The translations under genes and the position numbers were made by a program. Below the pieces are notes generated by a model, which ran no database searches, had not been told where the DNA came from, and saw only the letters and a list, made by a program, of their open reading frames with translations. Shown here in pieces: positions 16,701-24,031 of a stretch of DNA of 64,000 nt. The stretch's first letter is position 1. Each line of letters starts with the position of its first letter. The DNA is from Saccharothrix espanaensis DSM 44229 (GTDB taxonomy: Bacteria > Actinomycetota > Actinomycetes > Mycobacteriales > Pseudonocardiaceae), in NCBI RefSeq assembly GCF_000328705.1, contig NC_019673.1, forward strand, positions 3,968,001-4,032,000. Direction: 5' to 3'.

Positions 16701-17689
16701 TCGCCGTGCACGACCCGCCGATCCAGGTGCCGCACCAGGAACGGCCGATGATCCCGGACGGCAACGCCGACCCGGACTTCCACCGGCCGACCACGCCCGA
16801 CCCGGTGCCGCCGTCGCTGCGCGGCCACACCCCGCTCAGCGAGTACACCGCCTACCCGGTGGTGCACGCGAACGGCACCCGGACGACGTTCTTCACCGAC
16901 GAGCACGGCAACGTCAAGTGGGTTGAGGCCGAGCCGGGCTCGAAGCAGAACACCGCGCTCGACGCGGAGGGCAACCCGCTGGGCAAGGAGGCGCAGAAGT
17001 GGGCGGGGTTCAACCCCGACCTCGGTCACCCGCTGCTGCCCGACGCCCAGTACCGGGTGCCGAACTACCACAACGACGAGCTGTTCCTGACCTTCCACAC
17101 CGACCGGCACGGCCAGACCGACTCGATGACCGGCGACGTGGAGGCCGGCGGGCAGACCCCGGACTACCGCGACGACCAGAAGGAGCGGGGCGCGCAGCGG
17201 CGGGCCCAGATGGAGGGCGAGGCGGCGTTCCCGCCGGAGACCCCGGACCGCCCGCGCACCGACCAGGAGACCCAGGACGCGCGGGTCAAGTGGGCGGGCG
17301 GGCACCTGGTGTCCAACGAACTCGGCGGGCTCGGCGAGTACCTGAACATGCACCCGCAGATGGCGGCGTCGAACTCCGGCAACTACAAGGACGGCTGGAC
17401 CAACGCGGCGTCGTGGCGGGCGCAGGAGGTGCAGCTCAAGACCTTCTCGGAGGATCCCGGCCAGGACATCCGCAACTACCAGGTGCGGATGCAGCGCGAC
17501 GCGGACGGCGTGCCGGGCGAGGTGACCATGCGCTGGCAGGAGGTCACCTACAAGACCGGTCCGGACGGGCAGCCGACACTGGACGAGCAGCGCCGGCCGA
17601 TCGTGGATTCCGTGGTCACCAAGGAACGGGTGTTCCCGAACAAGCCGGAGGTGAACTATGGACCCCTCGAACGGTTCAAGGGCCGCTGA
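13739..17689 (+). CDS. Modular ESX-exported toxin with C-terminal NS_2-type nuclease
   Basis: 1316 residues. Residues 1-280 are a helical, partly hydrophobic ESX/WXG-type export domain containing 'TAGWEGAAAAAYLTNAQVHG' (a WxG turn). Residues about 280-770 are a Pro/Gly/Thr-rich linker with two repeat families. Residues about 780-900 form a domain also seen in other actinobacterial polymorphic toxins: 'YTVDVHVTPDGRARIGD', 'IRLIGCDAGSNDFARRLSRE', 'TPVLAPTKPAWTDSQGRVFS'. The tail (about 1095-1316) carries a DNA/RNA non-specific endonuclease signature: 'WAGGHLVSNELGGLGEYLNM' followed by 'HPQMAASNSGNYKDGW', with the catalytic His in GGHL. The 3' end overlaps the immunity gene by 32 bases. It is probably an antibacterial contact- or diffusion-delivered DNase. 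Confidence 0.82.
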   Translation: MAGENPLVAAPPAEPGGVFNAGTGDNGWATGFSLAESAMDTFNGVRDGNWVEAGLGMIGLAADAASMAIDPFGTLMSSAASFLMEHVQPLKDMLDWLAGNPPVIESYSTTWGNVGTELGKVAEDYKAAVAKGTAGWEGAAAAAYLTNAQVHGDALSGAASAAGTVGTVVGMMGMVVGFVRELVRDLIADLVGKLIAWVLEAAFTLGFGTPVVVAQAVTAISRWAAKIAKVVKDLLNTIKRVSPMLRRLVEVFEKIAKVVGKLAGKATGLDVLDPKNIKRGGFLQTGRTDVDTPSGSTRGSGDTDTDTPGDSGDSTPGTNGTPGTNGDSGDSRPARPGDGTTTTSGSTPTDTSPRPGSGDPGSPSAPGARPGRGDSTGTPDTDQPRGNPNAAPPGTTTPSGRQPLGETRGGPGGNSAPGGHAPVGETRGGPGGNSPPGGHAPVGETRGGPGGNAAPGGHAPVGETRGGPGGNSAPGGNPGPVRTDYTQTSTAAAPAAPARPDQPHASTPRDPNSVAPQGNPPGGTAPGGTSPGGSPGGGPGGAPGGGARPGGGGGWTGTPGSRGDLGSGVPTGRSPDAPRPSSGPSSTNPSHAGPSHTSPSNTNPAHAGPSHSGPPNAGPPHAAPPNTGPSHAGPPNAGPPNGRPPGTHNPSGNTPLVSRGPAPNQHAPNQHAPNQPGPSRVPEHTGRGPDHSRPDGGRPADARPADARPDGGRPEGVRPEQGRHGDGHDGRPQGDPDHRPDGDGPQNAPHDRPGPDEVNHRHAESTPAGTSFHRGDDDMGDLPQRVRPDPDGRYTVDVHVTPDGRARIGDHTYSPEEFADILRRNGDYDGRPIRLIGCDAGSNDFARRLSRELDTPVLAPTKPAWTDSQGRVFSSDYDVDANGNRTPRIPPNGQWDTHHPDGSTARAGDDAFTPDTPDADKHDLDPDDAQARGDGDNGLDADDDPAFDPPPPTRVIHPDDPAFHERFVDWDRPTHRPGATPQDPPVPIAVHDPPIQVPHQERPMIPDGNADPDFHRPTTPDPVPPSLRGHTPLSEYTAYPVVHANGTRTTFFTDEHGNVKWVEAEPGSKQNTALDAEGNPLGKEAQKWAGFNPDLGHPLLPDAQYRVPNYHNDELFLTFHTDRHGQTDSMTGDVEAGGQTPDYRDDQKERGAQRRAQMEGEAAFPPETPDRPRTDQETQDARVKWAGGHLVSNELGGLGEYLNMHPQMAASNSGNYKDGWTNAASWRAQEVQLKTFSEDPGQDIRNYQVRMQRDADGVPGEVTMRWQEVTYKTGPDGQPTLDEQRRPIVDSVVTKERVFPNKPEVNYGPLERFKGR
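14951..15178 (+). repeat. Four 57-bp in-frame tandem repeats in the toxin linker
   Basis: Units begin at 14951, 15008, 15065 and 15122, each encoding the 19-residue period GETRGGPGGNSAPGGHAPV with small changes; the last degenerates at its end. Third-position differences show the copies are not brand-new. They form a flexible, hydrophilic spacer between the export and toxic domains. Unit number is likely to vary between strains. Confidence 0.85.
15485..15678 (+). repeat. 15-bp-period Gly-Pro repeats in the toxin linker
   Basis: A run of five-residue units of the type GPSHA, GPPNA, GPPHA, GPSHS and NPSHA follows the 57-bp repeats in the same frame. Such Pro-rich low-complexity stretches usually act as extended linkers and can span cell wall. 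The unit length of 15 bp lets copies expand without breaking the frame. Confidence 0.7.
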
Positions 17690-18194
17690 GCTGGTCGCCG
17701 AGGCCGCCAACGCGCTCGCGTCGGCCGCCCCGGCGGGCTGGTCGGAACTGGCGCTGTCGGTCACCGCGACGGTGCTGGCCTACGACTACGCGGTCTCGGT
17801 GCAGGACGACCGGGGTGCCGACCCGGGCACGGTGGTGCTGTCGCCGGTGGTGATCGACGCGTTCCAGGAGTTGCGGGGCGTGCTGTACGAAGAGGACCGC
17901 GGCACGTGGTTCTCCGCGCGGCTGGTGCTGCGGCGCGGTGCGGAGCCCGAGGTGTCGTTCAACTACGACCAGGACCCGAAGTGGTGGCCCGCGCTGCACC
18001 CGGCGACGTTCGTCCGGGACCTGGAGGTCTTCCCGCGCACCGAACAGCACATCCCGCCGTGGCTGCGGGCGTTCCTGGACGAGGGCGAGGCGGCGGTGCT
18101 CGCCCAGGAAGGACGGCAAGCCCAGCAAGCGCAGGAAGGCCGGCAAGCGCAGGAAGGCCGGCAAGCGCGGGAAGCCCCGCGAGCGCAGCGGTAG
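17658..18194 (+). CDS. YezG-like immunity protein for the nuclease toxin
   Basis: 178 residues. The ATG at 17658 lies inside the toxin gene and has GGAGG six bases upstream, so the stop of the toxin and the start of the immunity gene overlap by 32 bases. The fold-defining segments resemble the YezG (DUF600) immunity family: 'GWSELALSVTATVLAYDYAV', 'IDAFQELRGVLYEEDRGTWF', 'PEVSFNYDQDPKWWPALHPA'. In known pairs YezG-like proteins block the nuclease domain of LXG/WXG toxins. The last 35 residues are a Gln/Arg/Ala repeat tail (EGRQAQEGRQA) absent from the second copy. No signal peptide is present, as expected for a cytosolic antitoxin. Confidence 0.78.
   Translation: MDPSNGSRAAELVAEAANALASAAPAGWSELALSVTATVLAYDYAVSVQDDRGADPGTVVLSPVVIDAFQELRGVLYEEDRGTWFSARLVLRRGAEPEVSFNYDQDPKWWPALHPATFVRDLEVFPRTEQHIPPWLRAFLDEGEAAVLAQEGRQAQQAQEGRQAQEGRQAREAPRAQR
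18111..18182 (+). repeat. 18-bp tandem repeats at the 3' end of the immunity gene
   Basis: gcgcaggaaggccggcaa occurs perfectly twice (18129-18146, 18147-18164) with decayed copies on both sides. In frame they encode the six-residue period AQEGRQ. The basic low-complexity tail could be a recent expansion or a nucleic-acid or toxin contact. Confidence 0.7.
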
Positions 18195-18254
18195 GCTGCG
18201 GACGGACCAGCACCGCGCCCGCCGACCGGGCGCGTCCTAGGAGGACTCCACACC

Positions 18255-18698
18255 ATGCCGAACTGGCCGCAGCTCAGCCCCGTCGAGCAGCAGCAGGCGC
18301 TGGCCGAGATCACGCGGGCCGTGATCCCCACGCTGCCCGAGGGCTGGCAGCGCCTGGTGCTGCGGGCCGACATGATCGGCCGGCACACCCAGGCGGAGGC
18401 GGGTGTCCAGATGGCCGACAAGTCGGTGCGCGGCTGGGAGATCCCGCCGGAGGTGTGGCGGTCGTTCCAGGAGCTGCGCAAGGGCATGTACGCCGAGGGC
18501 CTGGGGTCGTGGGTCGGCTTCGAGTACGTCGTGGACCCGCCGTTCCGCTACCAGATCCGCTACAACCGCGACGAGCGGCCGGCGTTCCAGACCCCGCCGA
18601 CGCCGGACGACTTCGCCACCGAGAACCGCTGGTTCCCGCGCACCGAGGAGAACATGACCTCCTGGTTCCGCGAGGGCCTCGGCGACCAGGCGTCCTGA
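18255..18698 (+). CDS. Second YezG-like immunity paralogue
   Basis: 147 residues; AGGAGGA lies about 10 bases upstream of the ATG. It is a clear relative of the upstream immunity protein over its whole length: compare 'PEGWQRLVLRADMIGRHTQA', 'VWRSFQELRKGMYAEGLGSW', 'PFRYQIRYNRDERPAFQTPP' and the shared 'WFPRTEEN' versus 'VFPRTEQH'. It lacks the repeat tail. Tandem immunity genes often arise by duplication and protect against toxin variants from neighbours. It ends just before the 34-bp palindrome that probably terminates the locus. Confidence 0.75.
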   Translation: MPNWPQLSPVEQQQALAEITRAVIPTLPEGWQRLVLRADMIGRHTQAEAGVQMADKSVRGWEIPPEVWRSFQELRKGMYAEGLGSWVGFEYVVDPPFRYQIRYNRDERPAFQTPPTPDDFATENRWFPRTEENMTSWFREGLGDQAS

Positions 18699-18703
18699 CC
18701 CGG

Positions 18704-18737
18704 CACCGTCCACAGTGGACGTCCACTGTGGACGGTG
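18704..18737. terminator. Perfect 34-bp palindrome, probable bidirectional terminator
   Basis: Each 17-base arm, caccgtccacagtggac and its exact complement, meets without a loop. It sits between the convergent immunity and MprF-like genes, only 6 and 21 bases from their stops. There is no U-tract, which is common for actinobacterial terminators. A cruciform or protein-binding role is the alternative. Confidence 0.65.
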
Positions 18738-18758
18738 TGACCGGCGGTGAAGCGGGGG

Positions 18759-20906
18759 TCAGGGTTTGCTGAACGACGCGGCGAGGATCTGGCGGGTGGA
18801 GGCGTCGGGCAGGTAGGCGCGCAGCAGGGCCAGGCCGATGCGCGGCAGGTCGGCCTCGTCGCGGTAGGCCAGGTGGACGGGCTCGTAGCGCGGTGAGAAC
18901 TTCGCCTTGAACGCGTGCAGCGAGCGGAAGCCGTACAGCGGTTCCATCGCGCCGCCCAGCTTGTCCAGCACCCGGTCGACGCCCTCCAGGTCGGCGGAGC
19001 CGCCGCGGGCCAGCGGCGCGCCGGACAGCGAGACGAACCGCGCGCCGCGCTCGCGCAGTTCCAGGCACGCCGACGCGATCATGAACTCCATCACCGGCCG
19101 GAACCCGTCGGTGCGCCGGCGCATGACGTCGAGCGTCCACCCGCGCACCTGGCCGCCCGGCCCGAACACCGGCAGCCACGACGTCACCCCGTGCACGCTG
19201 CCGGTGCCGTCGATCGCCAGGCCGACCCACACCCGCGGGTCGAGCGCCTCGTCCACGCCGCCGAGCGTGAAGCCCATCTCGGGCAGGCCCTTGTCGCCCA
19301 CCCACTGCTCGGAGATCGCCCGCACCTGCGCCAGGATGGCGAACGGCTCGTCGGCCAGCCGCACCAGCCGGAACTCCAGGCCGTCGCGCTTGGCGTGGTT
19401 GAGCGCGGTGCGGATGTCCTGCCACTTCTTGCCCTTGAACGACAGCTCCGGCAGGTCCACGACGGTGTCCTCGGCGATCTGCACGGTCTGCCAGCCGTCG
19501 GCCCGCGCGGCCCGCGCGACCTCGTCGGTGACCGAGAACAGGCACGGCACCAGCCCGCCGTGCTCGCTCATCGCGGCGAACTCGCGGACCGCCTCGGCGG
19601 CCGTCCCGGCGGGCACCACCGGGTCGGCCAGCGCGATCGCGACGCCCGCGTGGCGCTGGTAGCCGACGTACCCGCGCCCGTCGAGGGTGAAGTAGAACCG
19701 GTTCTCCGGCCACACCGTCATCCACGACATGGTCGAGCCGCCCACGTCGGTGAGCAGGCCGCGGGCCCGGCTGAGGTTGAGCTCGTCGGCGGCGACCCCG
19801 CCGATCAGCCGGCGGCGCAGCGGAACCCGGAACGAGCCCCGGTTGAACAGCAGCAGCGCCAGCTCGCCGAGCCACAGCAGCCCGCTGCTCAGCGCGACCG
19901 GCGCGCCCTCGGGCAGTTCGCCGAGCAGGATGAACAGCAGCGCGAACGCCGCGCCCAGCACGTTGAGCGCGCCGAGCACGACGGCCACCCACCACGCCCA
20001 CCGCTTGCCGTACCGCAGCTGGTTGGCCACGAAGCCGACCAGCACGAGGTCGATCAGCACGTCCAGCAGCGGCAGGGCGTCACCGGAGGTCTCGCCGAAC
20101 GGCCCGTGCCCCGGGAACAGCAGCACCACCAGCTCCACGAACACCAACGCGAGCATCCCGCCGAACGCCAGGATCCGGGTCTCCCGCCGGGTGCGCGGCG
20201 CGTACCCCGGCTCGACGCCCCACAGCCGCTGCCCGACGACCATGCCGACGAACACGGCCAGCCCGTGCGAGACGTCGGTCAGCGTCCCCTCGAACAGGAA
20301 CGCGACGGTCGCGTAGAACCACAGCGCCGCCCGGACCCGCAGCCGCCACGGCGAGCGCAGCGTCGCCGACGTGACCGCGACGACCGCCAACGCGCCGGTG
20401 GTGAACCCGACGTCACGGGCCTGCGCCACGTGCTGCGCCCACGTCCACGACGTCGTGGACAGCGCCCACACCAGCAGCGACGCGCCGGTGATCCCGGCGA
20501 ACTGGCCGATCACCGCGACCAGCGCCGCCCGCTTGGTGCCCAGCCGCAGCTCGCACGCGCCGACCAGCACCGCGAACAGCAGCACGCCGCCGACGAACTG
20601 GACCGGGTTGAGGGTGAAGAACCACCCGACGACGAACGTCCAGACCTTGCCCTCGCGCAGCGCCGGCACCCCGTAGGCGACCTCGTGGAACCACGACTCG
20701 CGCCACAGCGGCCGCCACACCGTGCGGCTGACCAGGCCGACCAGGACCAGCGCGCAGACCACCGCGCCGGTGAACGGGACCCGGCGCACCAGCTGGGGCA
20801 CGCCGCCGACCGCGCGGGACGCCCAGGTCTCGAACCCGGTCACCGCCCCGGCCGCTCCAGCGCGGTCGGCAGGGCCTGGGTCGGTACGGCCACCTCGTTC
20901 ATCCAC
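18759..20906 (-). CDS. MprF-like membrane aminoacyl-phosphatidylglycerol synthase
   Basis: 715 residues from a GTG; an internal GTG at 20843 (VTGFETWASRAVGG) is also plausible. About residues 40-360 contain a multi-helix membrane domain with a rhomboid-like N-terminal part ('GVLLFAVLVGACELRLGTKR', 'ARDVGFTTGALAVVAVTSAT'). The C-terminal half (about 380-700) is the DUF2156/lysyl-PG synthase domain, GNAT-like folds that move an aminoacyl group from tRNA to lipid: 'KWQDIRTALNHAKRDGLEFR', 'FMIASACLELRERGARFVSL', 'YGFRSLHAFKAKFSPRYEP'. Members change surface charge and resist cationic peptides. The amino acid added is not predictable. It converges with the toxin locus. Confidence 0.85.
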   Translation of the reverse strand: MDERGGRTDPGPADRAGAAGAVTGFETWASRAVGGVPQLVRRVPFTGAVVCALVLVGLVSRTVWRPLWRESWFHEVAYGVPALREGKVWTFVVGWFFTLNPVQFVGGVLLFAVLVGACELRLGTKRAALVAVIGQFAGITGASLLVWALSTTSWTWAQHVAQARDVGFTTGALAVVAVTSATLRSPWRLRVRAALWFYATVAFLFEGTLTDVSHGLAVFVGMVVGQRLWGVEPGYAPRTRRETRILAFGGMLALVFVELVVLLFPGHGPFGETSGDALPLLDVLIDLVLVGFVANQLRYGKRWAWWVAVVLGALNVLGAAFALLFILLGELPEGAPVALSSGLLWLGELALLLFNRGSFRVPLRRRLIGGVAADELNLSRARGLLTDVGGSTMSWMTVWPENRFYFTLDGRGYVGYQRHAGVAIALADPVVPAGTAAEAVREFAAMSEHGGLVPCLFSVTDEVARAARADGWQTVQIAEDTVVDLPELSFKGKKWQDIRTALNHAKRDGLEFRLVRLADEPFAILAQVRAISEQWVGDKGLPEMGFTLGGVDEALDPRVWVGLAIDGTGSVHGVTSWLPVFGPGGQVRGWTLDVMRRRTDGFRPVMEFMIASACLELRERGARFVSLSGAPLARGGSADLEGVDRVLDKLGGAMEPLYGFRSLHAFKAKFSPRYEPVHLAYRDEADLPRIGLALLRAYLPDASTRQILAASFSKP

Positions 20907-21203
20907 CCCTGCACCTCGGTCTCGTCCCCGGCCGGCGGCGGAGCACCCCGCACGTCCGGACAGCGCCGGCGCGCCGTCAAGTCCACCGGGGTCGCCGCGG
21001 TGAAAGCCCGGCGTCCCCGTGGAAGGTCAACCGTATTGTCTCGGCGCGGTCCTCGCTGGTCGCCGGCTCTCGCCCGGGTGCCGCCGAACGACCAGCCGCC
21101 ACCAGGCGCGCTGCGGCGAGCGCGCCGACGATCACGGGTGCGCTCGGCACGGGACCATCTGTTGGCGACCCTGCGCCCACGTAGTCGGCTTCCGGTCGAG
21201 CGC
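20907..21203. other. Intergenic stretch without a recognisable gene
   Basis: About 300 bases between two minus-strand membrane-protein genes. No reading frame has convincing codon usage, and no RNA gene or repeat is seen. It presumably holds the promoter of the MprF-like gene. Confidence 0.5.
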
Positions 21204-21887
21204 TCACGGGTCGTGCCGGCCCGCGAACAGGTCGACCAGCGGGTCCCACCGGTTGCGCCTGCCCGTCGGGAACCGGCGTTGCGCCCGCAGCATCTTGCGT
21301 GATTCCCGAGGGTATCTGCGGCGCGCCCAGAACGACGTGGGCCGGGCCAGTCGCAGCGCCACCACCAGGGCCACGACCGGCACGAACAGGCCCACGACAC
21401 CGGTCAGCGTCCGTCCTTTGAGGATCGCCACGACCGAGCAGAGGACGTTCACCGCGACCACCGCCAACGCCACCCAGTGGTTGTCCTCGGGGTCTTGGTC
21501 GAACGGCGAGAGGCCCGTCAGCATCAGCAGCCCGACGACGAGCGCGACGAGCACCGCGTCCACCGACCGGCGGCCCTCGGGACCCCAGTACACGTCGTCC
21601 AGCCGCAGCCACAGCGCGAACTCGTCCAGGGTGAGCGCCGCGCCCACGCCGAACAGCGCGCCGGTGAGGTCCGCCCAGCCTTCCTGCGGCCGGTAGACCA
21701 GCCCGGTCGCGCCGACGCCGAGCAGCAGGAAGATGCCGAACACCTGGTGGTGCAGGTGCACCCCGCCCACCGACAGGTCCCGGAACGGCCCGCGCCCGGC
21801 CCGGATCAGCCCGGTCACCAGCCTGGTCACCAGGAACGTCACCACGAACGCCGCCACCAGCCAGGCGACCACGGAGCGGTCGGCCAC
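21204..21887 (-). CDS. Integral membrane protein with an HLHH motif
   Basis: 227 residues from a GTG with AGGAGG about 8 bases upstream. At least five membrane helices are visible, beginning 'VVAWLVAAFVVTFLVTRLVT'. The motif 'DLSVGGVHLHHQVFGIFLLL' ends helix one and opens helix two; its clustered histidines and the charged 'LTLDEFALWLRLDDVYW' could bind a metal or a lipid head group. The C-terminus is strongly basic. I do not recognise the family. It diverges from the solo rhomboid-like gene across about 200 bases. Confidence 0.75.
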   Translation of the reverse strand: MADRSVVAWLVAAFVVTFLVTRLVTGLIRAGRGPFRDLSVGGVHLHHQVFGIFLLLGVGATGLVYRPQEGWADLTGALFGVGAALTLDEFALWLRLDDVYWGPEGRRSVDAVLVALVVGLLMLTGLSPFDQDPEDNHWVALAVVAVNVLCSVVAILKGRTLTGVVGLFVPVVALVVALRLARPTSFWARRRYPRESRKMLRAQRRFPTGRRNRWDPLVDLFAGRHDP

Positions 21888-22088
21888 CGCGCCCGCCTCC
21901 TCTCCGGGTCCGGGCGTGCCGGGAGACCGACCGGAACCGACACTGTGGCGCAGGTCTCGGTGGGCCGCCAGTCGATCGTCCGCAGTGGACGCGGGTGGAC
22001 CGGGTCGGGGCGGGCCGGCGGTCGCTGCACGATAATTGCGGTATGTCGGTTGTGCTGAGTGTGGGGGAGACCCGCCGGAGCGGGTCGC

Positions 22089-22886
22089 GTGCGGTCCGTG
22101 GTTGACGCGCTGCGCAGGATGCCGTTCACCGCGGCCGTGGTCGCGGTGATGCTCGTGGTCGGGGTGGCGACCGGGGCGCTGTGGACCGAGGCGTCGGCCC
22201 AGCCGTGGTACGGGCAGGTCGCCTTCGGGGTGCCGGCACTGGAGGCCGGCCGCTGGTGGACGCCGGTGACCGGCGCTTTCCTGGCGTTCGTACCGCTGGC
22301 CTACCTGCCGATGGCCGGCTCGTTCGCGTTGTTCGTGGGGGCGGCCGAGTGGTTGCGCGGGACGAAGTTCGCGGTGGTCGCGGCCGTGGTGTCGCACCTC
22401 GGCGCGGTGCTGCTGAGCGTGCTGCTGCTGGTGGTGCTGCGCGCGACCGGCTGGGAGTGGGCGGTCCGCGTCGCGGGCACCGTGGACGTCGGGTTCTCGG
22501 CGGGCGCGCTGGCCGTGGGCGCGGTCGTGTCGGCGACCCTCGCACAGCCGTGGCGCAGCCGGATCCGGCTCGGGCTGGGGCTCTACGTGGTGGCGTCGTT
22601 CGTGTTCCTCGGCTCGCTGGCCGACGTGGAGCACCTGGTGGCCGGGGTCGCCGGGTTGGCGGTGGGCGCGCGGGCGGACCGGGTGCCGCGCGTCGAGGCG
22701 GTGCGGCTGGCGGTGGTCTCGGTCGTGGTCGTGACGGCGGCCGGGTTCGGGCTGGGCGCGTTCCTGCCGACGCAGAGCCCATTGGGGGACAACACCCAGG
22801 CGTCGACGGTGCTGGCCGGGATCGCGGTCTCGCTGGTGGTCGGGCCGCTGCTGGCGTTCGGCGTGCCGCGGAAGGTGCTGCGATGA
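22089..22886 (+). CDS. Stand-alone homologue of the MprF-like membrane domain
   Basis: 265 residues from a GTG with GGAG 8 bases upstream. It aligns well with residues about 43-250 of the nearby MprF-like protein: 'RMPFTAAVVAVMLVVG' against 'RVPFTGAVVCALVLVG', 'YGQVAFGVPALEAGRWWTPV' against 'FHEVAYGVPALREGKVWTFV', and 'VDVGFSAGALAVGAVVSATL' against 'RDVGFTTGALAVVAVTSATL'. The chain is six or more membrane helices with a rhomboid-like architecture, but no GxSG serine is seen, so it is not a protease. It is the first gene of an operon with two DUF202 proteins. Confidence 0.78.
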   Translation: MRSVVDALRRMPFTAAVVAVMLVVGVATGALWTEASAQPWYGQVAFGVPALEAGRWWTPVTGAFLAFVPLAYLPMAGSFALFVGAAEWLRGTKFAVVAAVVSHLGAVLLSVLLLVVLRATGWEWAVRVAGTVDVGFSAGALAVGAVVSATLAQPWRSRIRLGLGLYVVASFVFLGSLADVEHLVAGVAGLAVGARADRVPRVEAVRLAVVSVVVVTAAGFGLGAFLPTQSPLGDNTQASTVLAGIAVSLVVGPLLAFGVPRKVLR

Positions 22887-23239
22887 GCGACTCGCGGTGG
22901 CCGCGCGGCGTCTACGGCACGGGCGAGGAGCCCGACTACCGGTTCAGCTTCGCCAACGAGCGGACGTTCCTGGCGTGGATCCGCACCGCGCTGGCGCTGC
23001 TCGCGTCCGGGGTGGCCGTCGACGCGGTCGACCTGGGGCTGCCGGGCGTGCTGGAGACCGTGCTGGCGCTGCTGCTGATCGGTCTGGGGCTGCTGTGCGC
23101 GGTCCTGTCGTGGGTGCGGTGGGCCAGTTGCGAACGCGCGATGCGCAACCAGCAGCCGCTGCCGTCGTTCGCGGTGGGGCTGGTGCTGGTGGCCGGGGTC
23201 GTGGTGGCGGCGGTCGTCGTGCTGGTGCTGAAGGTCTAG
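22883..23239 (+). CDS. DUF202 (YidH-family) membrane protein
   Basis: 118 residues from an ATG in an ATGA overlap with the upstream gene. The DUF202 signature is complete: 'FANERTFLAWIRTALALLAS' near residue 25, then three membrane helices, the basic loop 'RWASCERAMRNQQPLP', and a final helix. YidH proteins are small three-helix inner-membrane proteins of poorly known function. The tight overlap implies a complex with the solo rhomboid-like protein. Confidence 0.88.
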   Translation: MSDSRWPRGVYGTGEEPDYRFSFANERTFLAWIRTALALLASGVAVDAVDLGLPGVLETVLALLLIGLGLLCAVLSWVRWASCERAMRNQQPLPSFAVGLVLVAGVVVAAVVVLVLKV

Positions 23240-23242
23240 CGC

Positions 23243-23539
23243 GTGGACCGCGGCGCGCAGAACGAACGGACCGCGTTGGCGTGGCAGCGCACGGCGCTGG
23301 CGATGATCGCCGGGTCGGCGGTGCTGGCCCGGCTCACCGTCGACCGGGTCGGGCTGTTCGCGGTGGTGGGCATGGGGGTGACGGCCGTGCTGGGGCTGGT
23401 GGTGCTGGTCGCGGCCCGGTGGCGCTACCAGGAGGGGCGGCGCGGCCGGCGGACCGGCGCGGTGCTGCCGGCGGCGGTCGCGGCGGGCACGGCGGTGATG
23501 GTCCTGGTCGAGGTGACGGCCCTGCTGCTACCGCGCTGA
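23243..23539 (+). CDS. Second, shorter DUF202-family membrane protein
   Basis: 98 residues from a GTG 3 bases after the preceding stop. It shares the DUF202 entry motif ('QNERTALAWQRTALAMIAGS') and has three membrane helices, but lacks the long N-terminal extension of its neighbour. Tandem DUF202 pairs are common and probably form a hetero-oligomer. Confidence 0.85.
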   Translation: MDRGAQNERTALAWQRTALAMIAGSAVLARLTVDRVGLFAVVGMGVTAVLGLVVLVAARWRYQEGRRGRRTGAVLPAAVAAGTAVMVLVEVTALLLPR

Positions 23540-23636
23540 CCAGCGCTCTTGCTCTCCGGTGCAAGCGCCTTGCGCGGGTGTCCGGGCGGCCGGCAGCGTC
23601 TGCGGGGCACGAAGGACCTCGGGGAGGAGTCTCGTG

Positions 23637-23975
23637 ATGAGCAAGATCCTGGCCGCGTTCGCGGTGTCCGTGTCGATCGGGGTGAGCGCGCTGGTGAGCG
23701 CGTCACCCGCGCACGCCGCGCAGGCGTGCACCAGCCTGGCCGGCCCGGCGGGCGGCTCGCTGCCGCTGTGCAAGACCTGGAACTGGGACGGCAACGACTA
23801 CGACGGCCGCTGGTGGACCAACGGCCCGTCGTCGCTGCCCTCTCACACCTACCTCCAGCGCCGGGAGGACGGGGCTGTCCACAACTCGGCGTACTCCGGC
23901 ACGTACAACGACAAGTCGAAGGTCCACTTCAGGCTGTGCGACTCGCTCGCGGGGCGCTGCAACGGCTGGTGGTGA
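23637..23975 (+). CDS. Small secreted protein
   Basis: 112 residues from an ATG (GGAGGAG 8 bases upstream; a GTG one codon earlier is possible). A clear Sec signal peptide (MSKILAAFAVSVSIGVSALV) ends with ASPAHAA. The mature part of about 80 residues has four cysteines, suggesting two disulphides, and an aromatic cluster 'WNWDGNDYDGRWWTNGP' and 'YLQRREDGAVHNSAY'. No family is recognised. It could be a small extracellular binding or inhibitor protein. It converges on the exonuclease gene. Confidence 0.75.
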   Translation: MSKILAAFAVSVSIGVSALVSASPAHAAQACTSLAGPAGGSLPLCKTWNWDGNDYDGRWWTNGPSSLPSHTYLQRREDGAVHNSAYSGTYNDKSKVHFRLCDSLAGRCNGWW

Positions 23976-24003
23976 CGCCCGGAGGGCAGGGCCGCTGACG
24001 ACC

Positions 24004-24022
24004 GCCGGGCCGCGAGCCCGGC
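24004..24022. terminator. Hairpin between convergent genes
   Basis: gccgggc-cgcga-gcccggc is a 7-bp GC stem with a 5-base loop between the secreted-protein and exonuclease stops. There is no U-tract. It is placed as expected for a shared terminator. Confidence 0.5.
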
Positions 24023-24031
24023 TCGGCGGGG

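Noticed and set aside
13475..17764. Very long open frame antisense to the toxin gene
   Set aside because: High GC keeps opposite-strand frames open. This one is low-complexity Arg/Gly/Val sequence with no domains, while the plus frame has clear motifs and correct codon bias.
23543..23568. Imperfect hairpin after the second DUF202 gene
   Set aside because: The stem is interrupted and weak, so a terminator call is not supported.
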